Assembly (NCBI GenBank): GCA_963793625.1
Contig: CAWCAT010000020.1
Location: 558,001-622,000 of the forward strand
Length of the DNA stretch: 64,000 nt
Origin: G963668605 sp963793625
GTDB taxonomy: Bacteria > Acidobacteriota > Terriglobia > Bryobacterales > Bryobacteraceae
Direction: 5' to 3'
Every line of letters begins with the position of its first letter. Position 1 is the first letter of the stretch. Positions 29,519 through 38,459 of the stretch are shown here, piece after piece. Position numbers and translations under genes: made by a program. Under the pieces are notes generated by a model, which had not been told where the DNA came from, ran no database searches, and was given only the letters and a program-made list of their open reading frames with translations.

Positions 29519-29547
29519 AGAGCCGCGCGGGTCCTCCTCGCGGCTCT
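29519..29547. terminator. Hairpin between convergent genes
   Basis: A perfect 9-bp stem, AGAGCCGCG pairing with CGCGGCTCT across an 11-base loop, lies between the stop of the secreted protein (29499) and the stop of TonB receptor 1 (29562). There is no T-run on either strand, so it is a weak intrinsic terminator at best, but its position between converging genes is right. Confidence 0.5.
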
Positions 29548-29561
29548 ACGGACGCACCGGA

Positions 29562-32500
29562 TCAGAAGCTGAGCCGAAGTGCGACTTGCAGGATACGCGG
29601 ATCGCGTGCGCTGGTAACCTTGCCAAAGGCGGCGGTGGTCTGGGCGCCGGACTGATCCCACTGCGCGGCGGTACCGATCGCGTTAAACTGCGTGTGATTG
29701 AATACGTTGTAGGCCTCAAAACGCAGTTGCGTCTTCACCTTCTCGGTCACCTTGATGTTCTTGAACAAGGCGACGTCTGTGTTCGCGATTCCCGGACCGC
29801 GAGCGAACGTCTTTGGCGTATTGCCGCGTGCGAGAACCTGCATCACGCCGGCCAGGTTGGTAACCTGCTGCGGGAGCGCCGGCGGAGAAAACACCGATGT
29901 GTTGAACCAGCGGTCCACCGTTCGGGCGTCAGATGGGAGCACCGGGTTGCCGGACATGACGGCGCGCCAGCTATCTCCGCCCCCCATGATGTCCGTACCG
30001 AAGTTATTGGTTGTTGTGGCCGCGCACGGCACATTCGGAATCGAGCAGCCGGTCCTCAGGCTGGCGGACAGCGTCAAAGGCGCGCCGCTCTGGAATCGCG
30101 TCATCCCGGAGATTTGCCATCCACCCGCGAGCGCCGTCAGGAACCGGTTGTCGATAGTGCCTGATGGCACATTCCACAGGTAGTTTGCCGCGAACACGTG
30201 AGTGCGATCATAGGTCGCCAGGCCGTAATCGAACTCCCGTCGTGAAACGAACGTCGAGACGTTCCCTTGATCGCCGTCGGTGTACGCCATTGCTTTGGAC
30301 CAAGTGTAGACGACGCCAACCTGGAGTCCTCGGGCGTAGCGGCGCTGGGCTGAGACTTGCAGCGAGTGGTAACTGGAATTGCCGTCGAAGCTGAGGAAGG
30401 GAATGCCCCCGTAGCCTTGGTAGGTTCGGAGAAAATCGTCCGGCAGGGCCTGCGGCGCTTTTTGCGTTGGATCCAGACTCGAAGCCAGGAACCTGGTGCC
30501 GAAAGGAAGATTGTTCACTTGCGATTTCTGGCCGATGTGACGGCCAAAGGTACCGACGTAGGCCATGTCCAGAACGGTCCCGAATCCGATGCGGCGCTGG
30601 ATTCCCAATGTCGCATTATAAACGCGCGCCGGAACGTTGCTGCGGTTCAGCGAATCACTGAAGCTGGGCGGCGTGAACGTCCCGGTGGCGTCACGATAGG
30701 TGGCGGTGGTCCCGTAAAGCACCTGGGGTTGATAGAGGATCGGCGGGTTCGACTGCAGGTCTCCGGTGATGCCGGATCCGTTGCGCGGATTATAGTTTAC
30801 GGAGAAACCACCACGCAACGCCGTACTCCCGTTGCCGAACGGGTCCCAGGAGAATCCCAGACGCGGCGCTGCCATAATCCCCTGGAAGTCCACGAGCGCA
30901 CGTGGATAACCTGGATCGCCCGCCTGGACGATACCGTTCTTCAGAACTCCGGTGCCCGGGACCACCTGACCGATCAGGGCTGGCGGCAGGAACACCGACG
31001 GATTTCGCGGATCGGCGGCTACACGTGCGCCCGCGCTGTTGAGAACCGGCTTATAGAGCACCGGCGCCTTCGCAGGATCGTACATGGAAGGAACGAACGT
31101 GGCGGCAAGATTGTTGGCCTGGTACTGTTGCAGCCCCACTGTGAAGCGCACGCCGAGGTCGAGGGTCAGCCGCGAGGTCAGCTTCCAGGAATCCTGGACG
31201 TAGAACTCCAGAATGGGCGTCACCGGCGAGTACTGCGTGCGGTTGGTTGACTCGGTATAGGTATTGAAGTAGCCGAGCAGCGCGTTGGCGTATGGAGAAG
31301 TCGTATTCGTGGCGGTATTGGCGGTGCTGTGGCTGAAATCGAACCTTCCGGCAAAGACGTCGTTGGGTCCGGACTGCTCAAACAAGTAGTGCACCCGTTC
31401 GTACGCCACACCAGTCTTGAACTGGTGGTTGTTCCAGATCTTGCTCAGGTTGTCGCTGAAGGTATAGGTGTCCGCTCTGTTCACCATGGGGAAACGACCC
31501 TCCCATGCGGTGGTGGCCGCGTTAGGACCGATATTCGTGCCGCCGAACGTCATCGCCGGGATCAGGTTGAGGGTGTTCTGTTTCGGATAGATTTGCGGCA
31601 GATTGATACCGAGTTTGTCCCGCTGCAACTGCGCCAGCCAGGCATCGCGGTAGATCTGGGTTTCTGTCCACAGCCCGTACCCGACGATCACTTCATTCAC
31701 CAGCGTCGGACTCACGATCCAGGTCAACGTGGCGCCCAGGTTCGGGCCCGTCAATGCGTAATCCACATCGGCGTCTTTCATCCATGCATAACGGTTGACC
31801 GTGCTGTTGGATCCCTTGTTGTGCGTACCCTGGTTGGTTCCACGGAAGAACACCCGCCAATTGTCGGAGATGTTGTAATCCGTGCGCAGGCTATTCTGGC
31901 GCCCAGGCCGGCTGAGAGAGTCCTGAATCGAGTAGTTGTACCAAGTGCCGGTGGGTGTGAAGGCACCCCCGTTCAGCACGCTGGGTGCGTTCGGCAAGGG
32001 AAAGACGTTCAGCAGCTTTTGCATGTTCGGGTCGATGCGGTTTTGTGGAACGATTCCGTTCGGGAACGGCTGCATCACGCCAGCAGCGTTCTTATTGAAA
32101 GGATCTACGATCCTTGAAGCCGCGTAGAGCGATCCGTTTTGGGCTCCCACAGATTGCCTAAAATCGCCGTTTCGCTCCAGCGCCGTGGGCACTGTGTAAT
32201 AGCGCGGGTCCTGAGGCACGGTGGTCGGAAGGTATTCCTGCGCGAAGAAGAAGAACAGCTTGTTCTTGTCTTTGTTGAATCGCTTGGGAATGTAAATGGG
32301 TCCCCCGATGTTACCGCCCATCGTGTTGAAGCGGTAACGTCCGCGCGGAGCGCCGGACTGTCGGTTGAAGAACGTGTTCGCGTTAAACGCCTCGTTACGA
32401 AGGTAGTAATAGGCCAAACCGTGGAACTGCGGGGTACCGCTTTTGGTCACGATGTTGATGACACCCGCCGCCCCCTTTCCGTACTCGGCCTGGTAGTTGT

Positions 32501-33176
32501 TGAGCAACACCTTTACCTCAGCGACGGTATCCATATTGACTGGCGTATCCAGGCTGTTGCCGCTGCGGGTGTTGCCGGAGATACCGTTAACGTTGGCCGC
32601 GCTGAAAATTCCCCGCGCGCCCGAGAACGCTGCCGGGGATCCCTGAGTGCCGAGTCCGTCATTTCCGCGACCGTCATAAATCACGCCAGGGAGAGTAGCG
32701 AGCAACCCGAATACATCGCGGCCGCGCGTCGTGAGATTGGCTACCTGATTCGAATCGACGAGCGCGCTACGCTCCGAACTTGTCGTCTGGACCGGGGTGG
32801 CTTCACCCTTCACTTCGACAACTTCCTTCACCGCGCCGATCTGGAGGATGAGATCTCCGGTCAACAGGCGCTCCGAAGATGAAAGCTGCAAATCGGTCCT
32901 CTCGAGAGTCTTGAAGCCTGATGCTCCCACCTTTAGACTGTACGGTCCGGGCTGGAGGGCGGTAAGGGTGAAATCGCCCGTAACAATCGTTGAGAAGGTG
33001 CGGACTTCACGTGTGTCCCGCTTGACCAGGGTTATCGCAGCGTTGGCCACGCTCTGCCCTGTTGAATCCAGAACCCGACCACTAATGGTGCCGCTGGAAC
33101 TCTGTCCCAAAACCGTGCTTCTCAGCAGAAAGCAAGCGGCGATCAGGGCCGCAGCCAAACAAGTACGTCGCAACAT
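29562..33176 (-). CDS. TonB-dependent receptor, Oar-like, with carboxypeptidase-regulatory-like domain (1)
   Basis: 1,204 residues, uninterrupted. Signal peptide to about residue 25. Residues about 28-115 are a CarboxypepD_reg-like sandwich (GTISGRVLDSTGQSVANAAITLV, GDFTLTALQPGPYSLKV). The plug domain follows (LTTRGRDVFGLLATLPGV, NVNGISGNTRSGNSLDTPVN, AEVKVLLNNYQAEYGKGAAGVINIVTKSG), then a beta-barrel with many aromatic strands such as HGLAYYYLRNEAFNANTFF. The last residue is Phe (ALRLSF), as outer-membrane barrels require. No TonB box is obvious. Expected to import a large substrate, probably an oligosaccharide. Transcribed away from the winged-helix/glycosidase fusion gene 155 bp upstream. 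Confidence 0.93.
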   Translation of the reverse strand: MLRRTCLAAALIAACFLLRSTVLGQSSSGTISGRVLDSTGQSVANAAITLVKRDTREVRTFSTIVTGDFTLTALQPGPYSLKVGASGFKTLERTDLQLSSSERLLTGDLILQIGAVKEVVEVKGEATPVQTTSSERSALVDSNQVANLTTRGRDVFGLLATLPGVIYDGRGNDGLGTQGSPAAFSGARGIFSAANVNGISGNTRSGNSLDTPVNMDTVAEVKVLLNNYQAEYGKGAAGVINIVTKSGTPQFHGLAYYYLRNEAFNANTFFNRQSGAPRGRYRFNTMGGNIGGPIYIPKRFNKDKNKLFFFFAQEYLPTTVPQDPRYYTVPTALERNGDFRQSVGAQNGSLYAASRIVDPFNKNAAGVMQPFPNGIVPQNRIDPNMQKLLNVFPLPNAPSVLNGGAFTPTGTWYNYSIQDSLSRPGRQNSLRTDYNISDNWRVFFRGTNQGTHNKGSNSTVNRYAWMKDADVDYALTGPNLGATLTWIVSPTLVNEVIVGYGLWTETQIYRDAWLAQLQRDKLGINLPQIYPKQNTLNLIPAMTFGGTNIGPNAATTAWEGRFPMVNRADTYTFSDNLSKIWNNHQFKTGVAYERVHYLFEQSGPNDVFAGRFDFSHSTANTATNTTSPYANALLGYFNTYTESTNRTQYSPVTPILEFYVQDSWKLTSRLTLDLGVRFTVGLQQYQANNLAATFVPSMYDPAKAPVLYKPVLNSAGARVAADPRNPSVFLPPALIGQVVPGTGVLKNGIVQAGDPGYPRALVDFQGIMAAPRLGFSWDPFGNGSTALRGGFSVNYNPRNGSGITGDLQSNPPILYQPQVLYGTTATYRDATGTFTPPSFSDSLNRSNVPARVYNATLGIQRRIGFGTVLDMAYVGTFGRHIGQKSQVNNLPFGTRFLASSLDPTQKAPQALPDDFLRTYQGYGGIPFLSFDGNSSYHSLQVSAQRRYARGLQVGVVYTWSKAMAYTDGDQGNVSTFVSRREFDYGLATYDRTHVFAANYLWNVPSGTIDNRFLTALAGGWQISGMTRFQSGAPLTLSASLRTGCSIPNVPCAATTTNNFGTDIMGGGDSWRAVMSGNPVLPSDARTVDRWFNTSVFSPPALPQQVTNLAGVMQVLARGNTPKTFARGPGIANTDVALFKNIKVTEKVKTQLRFEAYNVFNHTQFNAIGTAAQWDQSGAQTTAAFGKVTSARDPRILQVALRLSF

Positions 33177-33281
33177 GCAAGACCTCCCTAGGTGGTATGT
33201 CTGGATTGTAGTGCCCTACAGTCGATTGGGGAGGTCAACTCACGGTCAACACACGGTTAATAACTTTTCCTTCTCAATGAC

Positions 33282-33308
33282 TTGCGAGCCCGAGGTTGTA
33301 GCTATACT
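33282..33308 (+). promoter_or_regulatory. Possible promoter for the winged-helix fusion gene
   Basis: A strong -10-like TATACT (33303-33308) is preceded by TTGCGA (33282-33287) with a 15-bp spacer, shorter than ideal. It lies in the 155-bp gap between TonB receptor 1 and the fusion gene and would give a short leader before GTG 33331. Confidence 0.3.
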
Positions 33309-33330
33309 ATTGAGTCACGGGTATTCTTTG

Positions 33331-35250
33331 GTGACCCACAGATGTCAAGTCGAACATGTTGAGGAGTTTCGCCTTCCCGACGATCAATGCCGAGAGCTAG
33401 TCCGAAGAATTGCGGCTAGCGGCGAGTTCCAGCGGGCCACCAAACAACGCGAATTTCTCCTGTACGTCATCGACCGCAAACTGGCCGGCTGCCCGGAGGA
33501 TGTCACGGAAGCGCTCATCGGCCACCGCGTGTACGGCCGGGCGGCAACCTACAATTCCGGTAATGACAGTATTGTCCGCACCGAGGCGCGTACTTTGCGC
33601 AAGCGGCTGGAGCGGTACTTCGAAACCGATGGTCTCGACGAACCGGTGGTGGTCGATATTCCCCGCGGCGGGTATGTTCCGGTGTTCCGGCCAAGGGTAG
33701 AATCGCCGTCGCCATCCTCCCCACAACCGGTGTCGCCCCAAAACCGCCTGCTGCCTCCATTCACCCGGCGCCAATGGATTTGGCTGGGAGCTTCGGCCGC
33801 AGCCGGAGCTGCTGCCACGTTGGGGTGGCGAAACAGACCATCAGCCCGCTTCCAGGAAGTCCCGCCCAGCCGTACAGCCGGGATGGTGCAATTCGATTCT
33901 TCCGACTCCCAGCTCAACCTGGCGTTCCAGCAAGCCAGACAACGGGCGCTGAGTTGCGTCTATACCGGTGATCCAGTGGGCGAGTGGTATGCAACCAGAC
34001 CAGACGGCGGAAGCAATGTCTTCTGCATGCGCGACCTGTCCCACCAGAGCGCGGGGGCTGCGGTACTCGGACTGACCCGTCATACCGCCAACATGCTTCG
34101 CCGCTTTGCCCAAAGCGTCGCTCGCAGCCGCGACTGGTGCGGATATTGGATCATCACCAAGGACGGCTTCGCTGCCCCAAGCGCCTACAATTCCGACAAC
34201 GATTTCGGATACTGTCTCCCGGCTGGCTTCGACATCATGCGGACCTGTTACCGGCAGTTACTTTGGACTGGCGACGCCGGTTATCTTAGCGCGGATTTCC
34301 TCAACTTCTATGAACGTACCGCTATCGATTACCCGTTGACCTGGGACCAGGACCACGACGGCATCATGGAGAACTTGCGCCGTCCGCGAGTCCACGCGTC
34401 CTACTTCCAACAGCAACCGCGCTTCTTGATTGGCGCCGATCTGGTTGCCGCGCAATACACCGGATATCTCACCTACGCGGCTTTGCAGGAGTCCATTGGA
34501 CGCGAGGGAAGCCTCTCCAAGCGTCTCGCGAGAGAGTTTCGAAACAAGGCTGGCGCGCTGCACAAGCGCTTTAATGCCGAATGGTGGAATCCAGCCCGGA
34601 ACCGTTTCTATTCGGGGATTCTACCGGATCGCAACTTTGCTGAGGATTTCGTACCAGAGTGCAACCTGTACACTTTGTTATTCGGCATTGCCGAAGACGG
34701 TCCGAAAACCGAGGCCGCCCTCAATACCCTGGAAAGTGACAGGCCGCAATTCGCCGGAGCCTACTCCTATACCCCGGAAGTGCTCTATCGGTATGATCGA
34801 AACGACTACGCATACAGGTTCCTTCTCGAAATCGCGCGACCGGATTTCTTCGGCAAGGATGTTGGCGAGGTGGCGTTCGCGGTAGTCGGCGCGATCGCAA
34901 CCGGCTTGATGGGCCTGATCCCTGATGCATCCAAATCAACCATTGAGACCTTCCCGCGATTATCCGAAACGTTAAAGTGGGCCAGACTGTCCCATGTGCC
35001 GGTGATGCGCAATGAAATTGCGGTCGAGCACCGCGGAATGCACGAAAGCACGCTCACGAACAGCGCCGGTCCAACACTGCAGTGGAAGGTTAGCTTCCCC
35101 GCTGCTGAGGCAGGAAAGGCTTCTCGGATTGCCGTTGACGGCGTTCCGGCGCAGGCTTCGCTGCAACCCCGCGCGAACGGCCAGGCGGTCAGCTCAACTG
35201 TGGTTTCCGTCGGACCAGGCCAGAGCAGGACAGCGCAATACTTGTCCTGA
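33331..35250 (+). CDS. Winged-helix / single membrane segment / glycosidase-like toroid fusion protein
   Basis: The open frame extends far upstream, antisense to the receptor; the homologous part begins just after GTG 33331, my preferred start (ATG 33277 also possible; neither has a clear Shine-Dalgarno). Residues about 18-118 are the winged-helix domain common at the N-terminus of acidobacterial signalling proteins: REFLLYVIDRKLAG, ALIGHRVYGRAATYN, SIVRTEARTLRKRLERYF, and the wing IPRGGYVPVF. After a Pro/Ser linker comes a single hydrophobic segment preceded by arginines (TRRQWIWLGASAAAGAAATLG, about 146-166; Tat-like). The remaining 460 residues look like an (alpha/alpha)6 glycosidase: CMRDLSHQSAGAAVLGL, DNDFGYCLPAGFDIMRTCYRQ, DYPLTWDQDHDGIMENL, WWNPARNRFYSGILPD. 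Reads as a ToxR-like transmembrane regulator with an enzyme-like sensor. Activity and regulation are inference. Confidence 0.75.
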   Translation: MTHRCQVEHVEEFRLPDDQCRELVRRIAASGEFQRATKQREFLLYVIDRKLAGCPEDVTEALIGHRVYGRAATYNSGNDSIVRTEARTLRKRLERYFETDGLDEPVVVDIPRGGYVPVFRPRVESPSPSSPQPVSPQNRLLPPFTRRQWIWLGASAAAGAAATLGWRNRPSARFQEVPPSRTAGMVQFDSSDSQLNLAFQQARQRALSCVYTGDPVGEWYATRPDGGSNVFCMRDLSHQSAGAAVLGLTRHTANMLRRFAQSVARSRDWCGYWIITKDGFAAPSAYNSDNDFGYCLPAGFDIMRTCYRQLLWTGDAGYLSADFLNFYERTAIDYPLTWDQDHDGIMENLRRPRVHASYFQQQPRFLIGADLVAAQYTGYLTYAALQESIGREGSLSKRLAREFRNKAGALHKRFNAEWWNPARNRFYSGILPDRNFAEDFVPECNLYTLLFGIAEDGPKTEAALNTLESDRPQFAGAYSYTPEVLYRYDRNDYAYRFLLEIARPDFFGKDVGEVAFAVVGAIATGLMGLIPDASKSTIETFPRLSETLKWARLSHVPVMRNEIAVEHRGMHESTLTNSAGPTLQWKVSFPAAEAGKASRIAVDGVPAQASLQPRANGQAVSSTVVSVGPGQSRTAQYLS

Positions 35251-35275
35251 AGAAACCAAGGTTCCCGCGGGGACA

Positions 35276-36400
35276 TCAGAACCGCACGAACCACTTGCGC
35301 CGGTACAGGAACCGCGCGAATAAATAGACCACGGCGACGTTGGTCAAGGCATACAGCAAAGAGGCATTTTTCGGACTCGCCAGGTATACGAAAAAGTTGT
35401 CGTAAACGATGTGCTGCAACGAAACACTTCCGATCTTCAGAATGCTCATCATGCGCGCCAGCATGCCGGAAAAGAAGTACAGCACGATCGCATTCATCCC
35501 GAACATCACGAAAGGTTGTGCGAAGCGCTTCCACTGTTGCACGTTGACCAGCCAGTAGCAGAATGCGAACGCCTGCATCGCAAGACCCGCCATGAAGACG
35601 GAATACGAACTGGTCCACAGACTCTTGTTTATCGGCATCCACCACGCGAGCACGCTGCCTGATACCAGCAGGACGCTGCCACACACGAAAAGCCAAGCTG
35701 TTTTCTCGGCGGGAGTGCGTCGGATCCTTAGCAGGTGCCCGGCGAGCACACCGAACAGCGTCGTCGCAATCGCCGGAAGCGTACTGACGATGCCCTCAGG
35801 ATCCCATTCTGTGGTCTGCCGCCACATGTGCCCCTTCAAGAGCAGTCCATCGACGTAACGCTCAAAATTGCATTCCATTTCTAGCGAACCGGGTCCACAG
35901 CCGGGCACAGGATAGAGCGTCATCAACATCCAATAGCCGGTCAAAAGGGTGCCAACGGCCAGCATCTGCCCGCGCAAGCGCGTGAACAACAAGACGATGC
36001 TCGCGATCAGATAGCACACGGCGATGCGTTGCAGCACGCCTGGGATGCGCATGGTCGCTATCGGAAATTTCGGAAATCCCGAGAGGAAAAAGCCGATTGC
36101 GAAGATGATCGCGGACCGTCGCACGACGTGCAGCATCAACTTTCCCCGACCCCGATCGGCGCCCTGTTCCATGCGCCGTTCGAAGGAAAGCGTCATCGCG
36201 ACGCCCACGATCCAGAGAAAAAACGGAAAGATCACGTCCGTGAAGGTCCAGCCGTGCCATTTCGCGTGGAGCAGAGGCGGATAAACCGTGTCCCACGAGC
36301 CTGGGTTATTCACCAGGACCATTGCCGCGATGGTTGCCCCGCGGAACACGTCCAGCGACATCAACCGGCCGCTGGCGGCTGAAAGCTTTTCTGCGATCAC
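35276..36400 (-). CDS. NagX-like membrane acyltransferase (heparan-alpha-glucosaminide N-acetyltransferase family)
   Basis: GTG 36400 is chosen because GGAGG lies 7 bp upstream; a TTG 21 bp further up has no ribosome site. The product starts SLDVFRGATIAAMVLVNNPGSW, the characteristic first helix of the DUF5009/heparan-alpha-glucosaminide N-acetyltransferase-like family, followed by WTFTDVIFPFFLWIVGVAM, FPKFPIATMRIPGVLQRIAVCYLI and about ten membrane helices in all. It ends FLYRRKWFVRF. Relatives transfer acetyl groups to amino sugars across the membrane, consistent with the carbohydrate-rich setting. Convergent with the fusion gene, 25 bp apart. Confidence 0.85.
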   Translation of the reverse strand: MIAEKLSAASGRLMSLDVFRGATIAAMVLVNNPGSWDTVYPPLLHAKWHGWTFTDVIFPFFLWIVGVAMTLSFERRMEQGADRGRGKLMLHVVRRSAIIFAIGFFLSGFPKFPIATMRIPGVLQRIAVCYLIASIVLLFTRLRGQMLAVGTLLTGYWMLMTLYPVPGCGPGSLEMECNFERYVDGLLLKGHMWRQTTEWDPEGIVSTLPAIATTLFGVLAGHLLRIRRTPAEKTAWLFVCGSVLLVSGSVLAWWMPINKSLWTSSYSVFMAGLAMQAFAFCYWLVNVQQWKRFAQPFVMFGMNAIVLYFFSGMLARMMSILKIGSVSLQHIVYDNFFVYLASPKNASLLYALTNVAVVYLFARFLYRRKWFVRF

Positions 36401-36427
36401 GCTTTGCCCTCCGAAGGCCAAAGTCAG

Positions 36428-36724
36428 TTATTGAACGACCGGCTGTCCGGCCTGCGGCTCCAAACGGATTTCTCCGAAGGCCGCCTCATACTGCGACACG
36501 TTTTGTTGAAGGACATTATATAGCGCTTTTGCCTGCTGAGGACTGAGGTAAATGCCTTGAAAGCAGTCAATGTTGACGGTGTCTGGGGCATTCTGCATCA
36601 GCGTTCCGAACATCAGGAAGAAATCCCAGAGGTTCACGCGGACCTGCACGCTGTTTGCATAATTTTCGCGGTAGTCCGCGGATTTGTTGATCTGGATATT
36701 TGGCGGCTGAACTTGCTGGCTCAT
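36428..36724 (-). CDS. DUF3467 protein
   Basis: 98 residues. The sequence (PPNIQINKSADYRENYANSVQVR, then WDFFLMFGTLMQ, IYLSPQQAKALYNVLQQNVSQYEAAFGEI) is the DUF3467 pattern, a small widespread protein resembling bacterial non-classical, structurally simple beta/alpha domains with no established role. No signal peptide, so cytoplasmic. Lies 27 bp upstream of the acyltransferase start on the same strand and may be cotranscribed with it. Confidence 0.8.
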   Translation of the reverse strand: MSQQVQPPNIQINKSADYRENYANSVQVRVNLWDFFLMFGTLMQNAPDTVNIDCFQGIYLSPQQAKALYNVLQQNVSQYEAAFGEIRLEPQAGQPVVQ

Positions 36725-36865
36725 AAAACAGATCTTACCCTTATCCGCACCATTGCGGAATTTATGACGGAATGCCCTCCACTATAAGAGAAATCAATCC
36801 GCATAGACGAATTGCAGGTAAGTAGGATATTTTAGAAGCAGCACACTGCAGCCAAGGTGGTTCAC

Positions 36866-38228
36866 ATGAGTAGCGCTCAAGTTCAACAACTTCGCCCGGA
36901 AATCCCGGTCCAACCACCCAAGGTTGAACCAGCGAAGCCTCGCAACCACGCTTGGCTTTGGCTGCTACTTGTCGTAGTTGTTGCCGCCGGCGCCGGCCTC
37001 TGGTATCGCCAGAACGCCAGCACAGTGAAGGTTGGACCGACGGTGAAGATTCGTACCGCCAAGGTTCGCACGGGCCCGCTGGAACAATCGATTCGGGTTA
37101 CTGGCATGGCCACCGCCGAGCGATCCGTTCTGCTGACTGCGCCGCAGATGATAGGCAGCCGCGTTCGCGGGAGCCGTGGCGATTTCATGACCGTGCTGCA
37201 GGAACTGGTTCCGAATGGTGCTCACGTGAAAAAAGGCGATGAACTGGCAAAGTTTGACCGCCTTTTCATGCTGGAACGTCTCGATGACTGCCGTGCGGAC
37301 GTCATCCAGCACCAGAACTACCTCAAAATTCTGTACGCTCAGCTGGCTGTGCGGCGAACCGCCCATAACCAGAAGATCCTGGCAGCCAAGGCCGCGTGGG
37401 ACAAGGCTGAACTGAACCTGAAGACCGCTCCAGTCCGCTCTGCCATCCAGACCGAGAAATTCAGCCTTATCGCGGCAGAGGCCAAAGCGCGGCATCAGGA
37501 ATACGTGCTCCAATCGAAACTCCTGGATGACTCCGACCTCGCTGCCATTCACTTCAGAGAATTGCATCTCAAGGAATCCCAGTTGGAAGCAAAGCGGGCA
37601 CAGAGTAACGTCGAACAAGATGATCATTAAGGCCCCGATTGACGGCCTCACTGTCATGCAGACTGTGCATCGCGGATCGGAGCGGACAGAGATCCAGCAA
37701 GGCGATCAGCTCTACCCGGGCCAGACTTTCATGCAGGTTGTGGACCTTCGTTCGCTGGTGGTCGCGGCCGCTGTAAATCAGGCGGATGCGGAGACGATAC
37801 GTGTGGGGACGAAAGCTCATGTCCAGGTGGATGCGTACCCGGGAATGAAGCTTAAGGCGCATGTCATTTCAATCGGCGCGTTTGCCCGGGGATCCGGATG
37901 GCGGCGTAGTTACGTAACTGAAGTGCCGGTGCGGCTTAAATTCGAACAAACCGATCCGCGGCTGATCCCGAATTACTCGGTCAGTGCGGATATCATTACG
38001 GGCCAGAAGGAAACCGCGACACTAGTTCCGCTGGAATGCGTGTTCAAGGAGGGCTCCGAAAGCAAGGCCGTGGCCTATGTCCGCAAGGGAGATCACTGGG
38101 AGAAGCGCGACCTCGAACTCGGGCTGCAGAGCAACTTGGAAGCGGAAGTACTGTCTGGCTTACAGCCAGGAATCGAAGTAGCTGCCGAGAAGATTCCCGC
38201 TGATCAATTGGCTGACGCGTCGAAATAG
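36866..38228 (+). pseudogene. HlyD/RND-type periplasmic adaptor, one frameshift
   Basis: ATG 36866 follows AGGTGG. After a Pro-rich cytoplasmic start, one membrane helix (AWLWLLLVVVVAAGAGLWY), then the adaptor core: IRTAKVRTGPLEQSIRVTG, a half-lipoyl PNGAHVKKGDELAKFD, a coiled-coil hairpin (about residues 150-245) and, after a single shift near 37618, the second half-lipoyl IIKAPIDGLTV, beta-barrel and membrane-proximal domains, ending VAAEKIPADQLADASK. About 450 residues in total. These adaptors link an inner-membrane ABC or RND pump to an outer-membrane channel; no pump or TolC gene follows, so its partner must be elsewhere or lost. Confidence 0.8.
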
Positions 38229-38459
38229 ATCACACTCCGCGGCAATAATCGGACGTATTTGGGCCAGAGGAATTCAATGCTCACTCGCACCACCCTTCAG
38301 GGAACTGCGCGAGCAAACGATTCTATCGGGTAACGAAACGTCCCATTCCTTGTTGGCAGCAGGCCTGCCGGCGCTCGTACTGATTGGCCATCAACTCATT
38401 CGGGAAGCGCTCCACAGGCGCCCCCGACCAAGATCGTGAACTCCGTGCGACTATGCGGT

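Noticed and set aside
32797..33330. Long N-terminal extension of the winged-helix fusion protein
   Set aside because: This part is antisense to the 5' end of TonB receptor 1 and has no protein-like character; the homologous sequence begins just after 33331.
35411..36382. Several plus-strand frames opposite the acyltransferase
   Set aside because: Shadows of a well-supported membrane-protein gene; composition is that of complement frames in GC-rich DNA.
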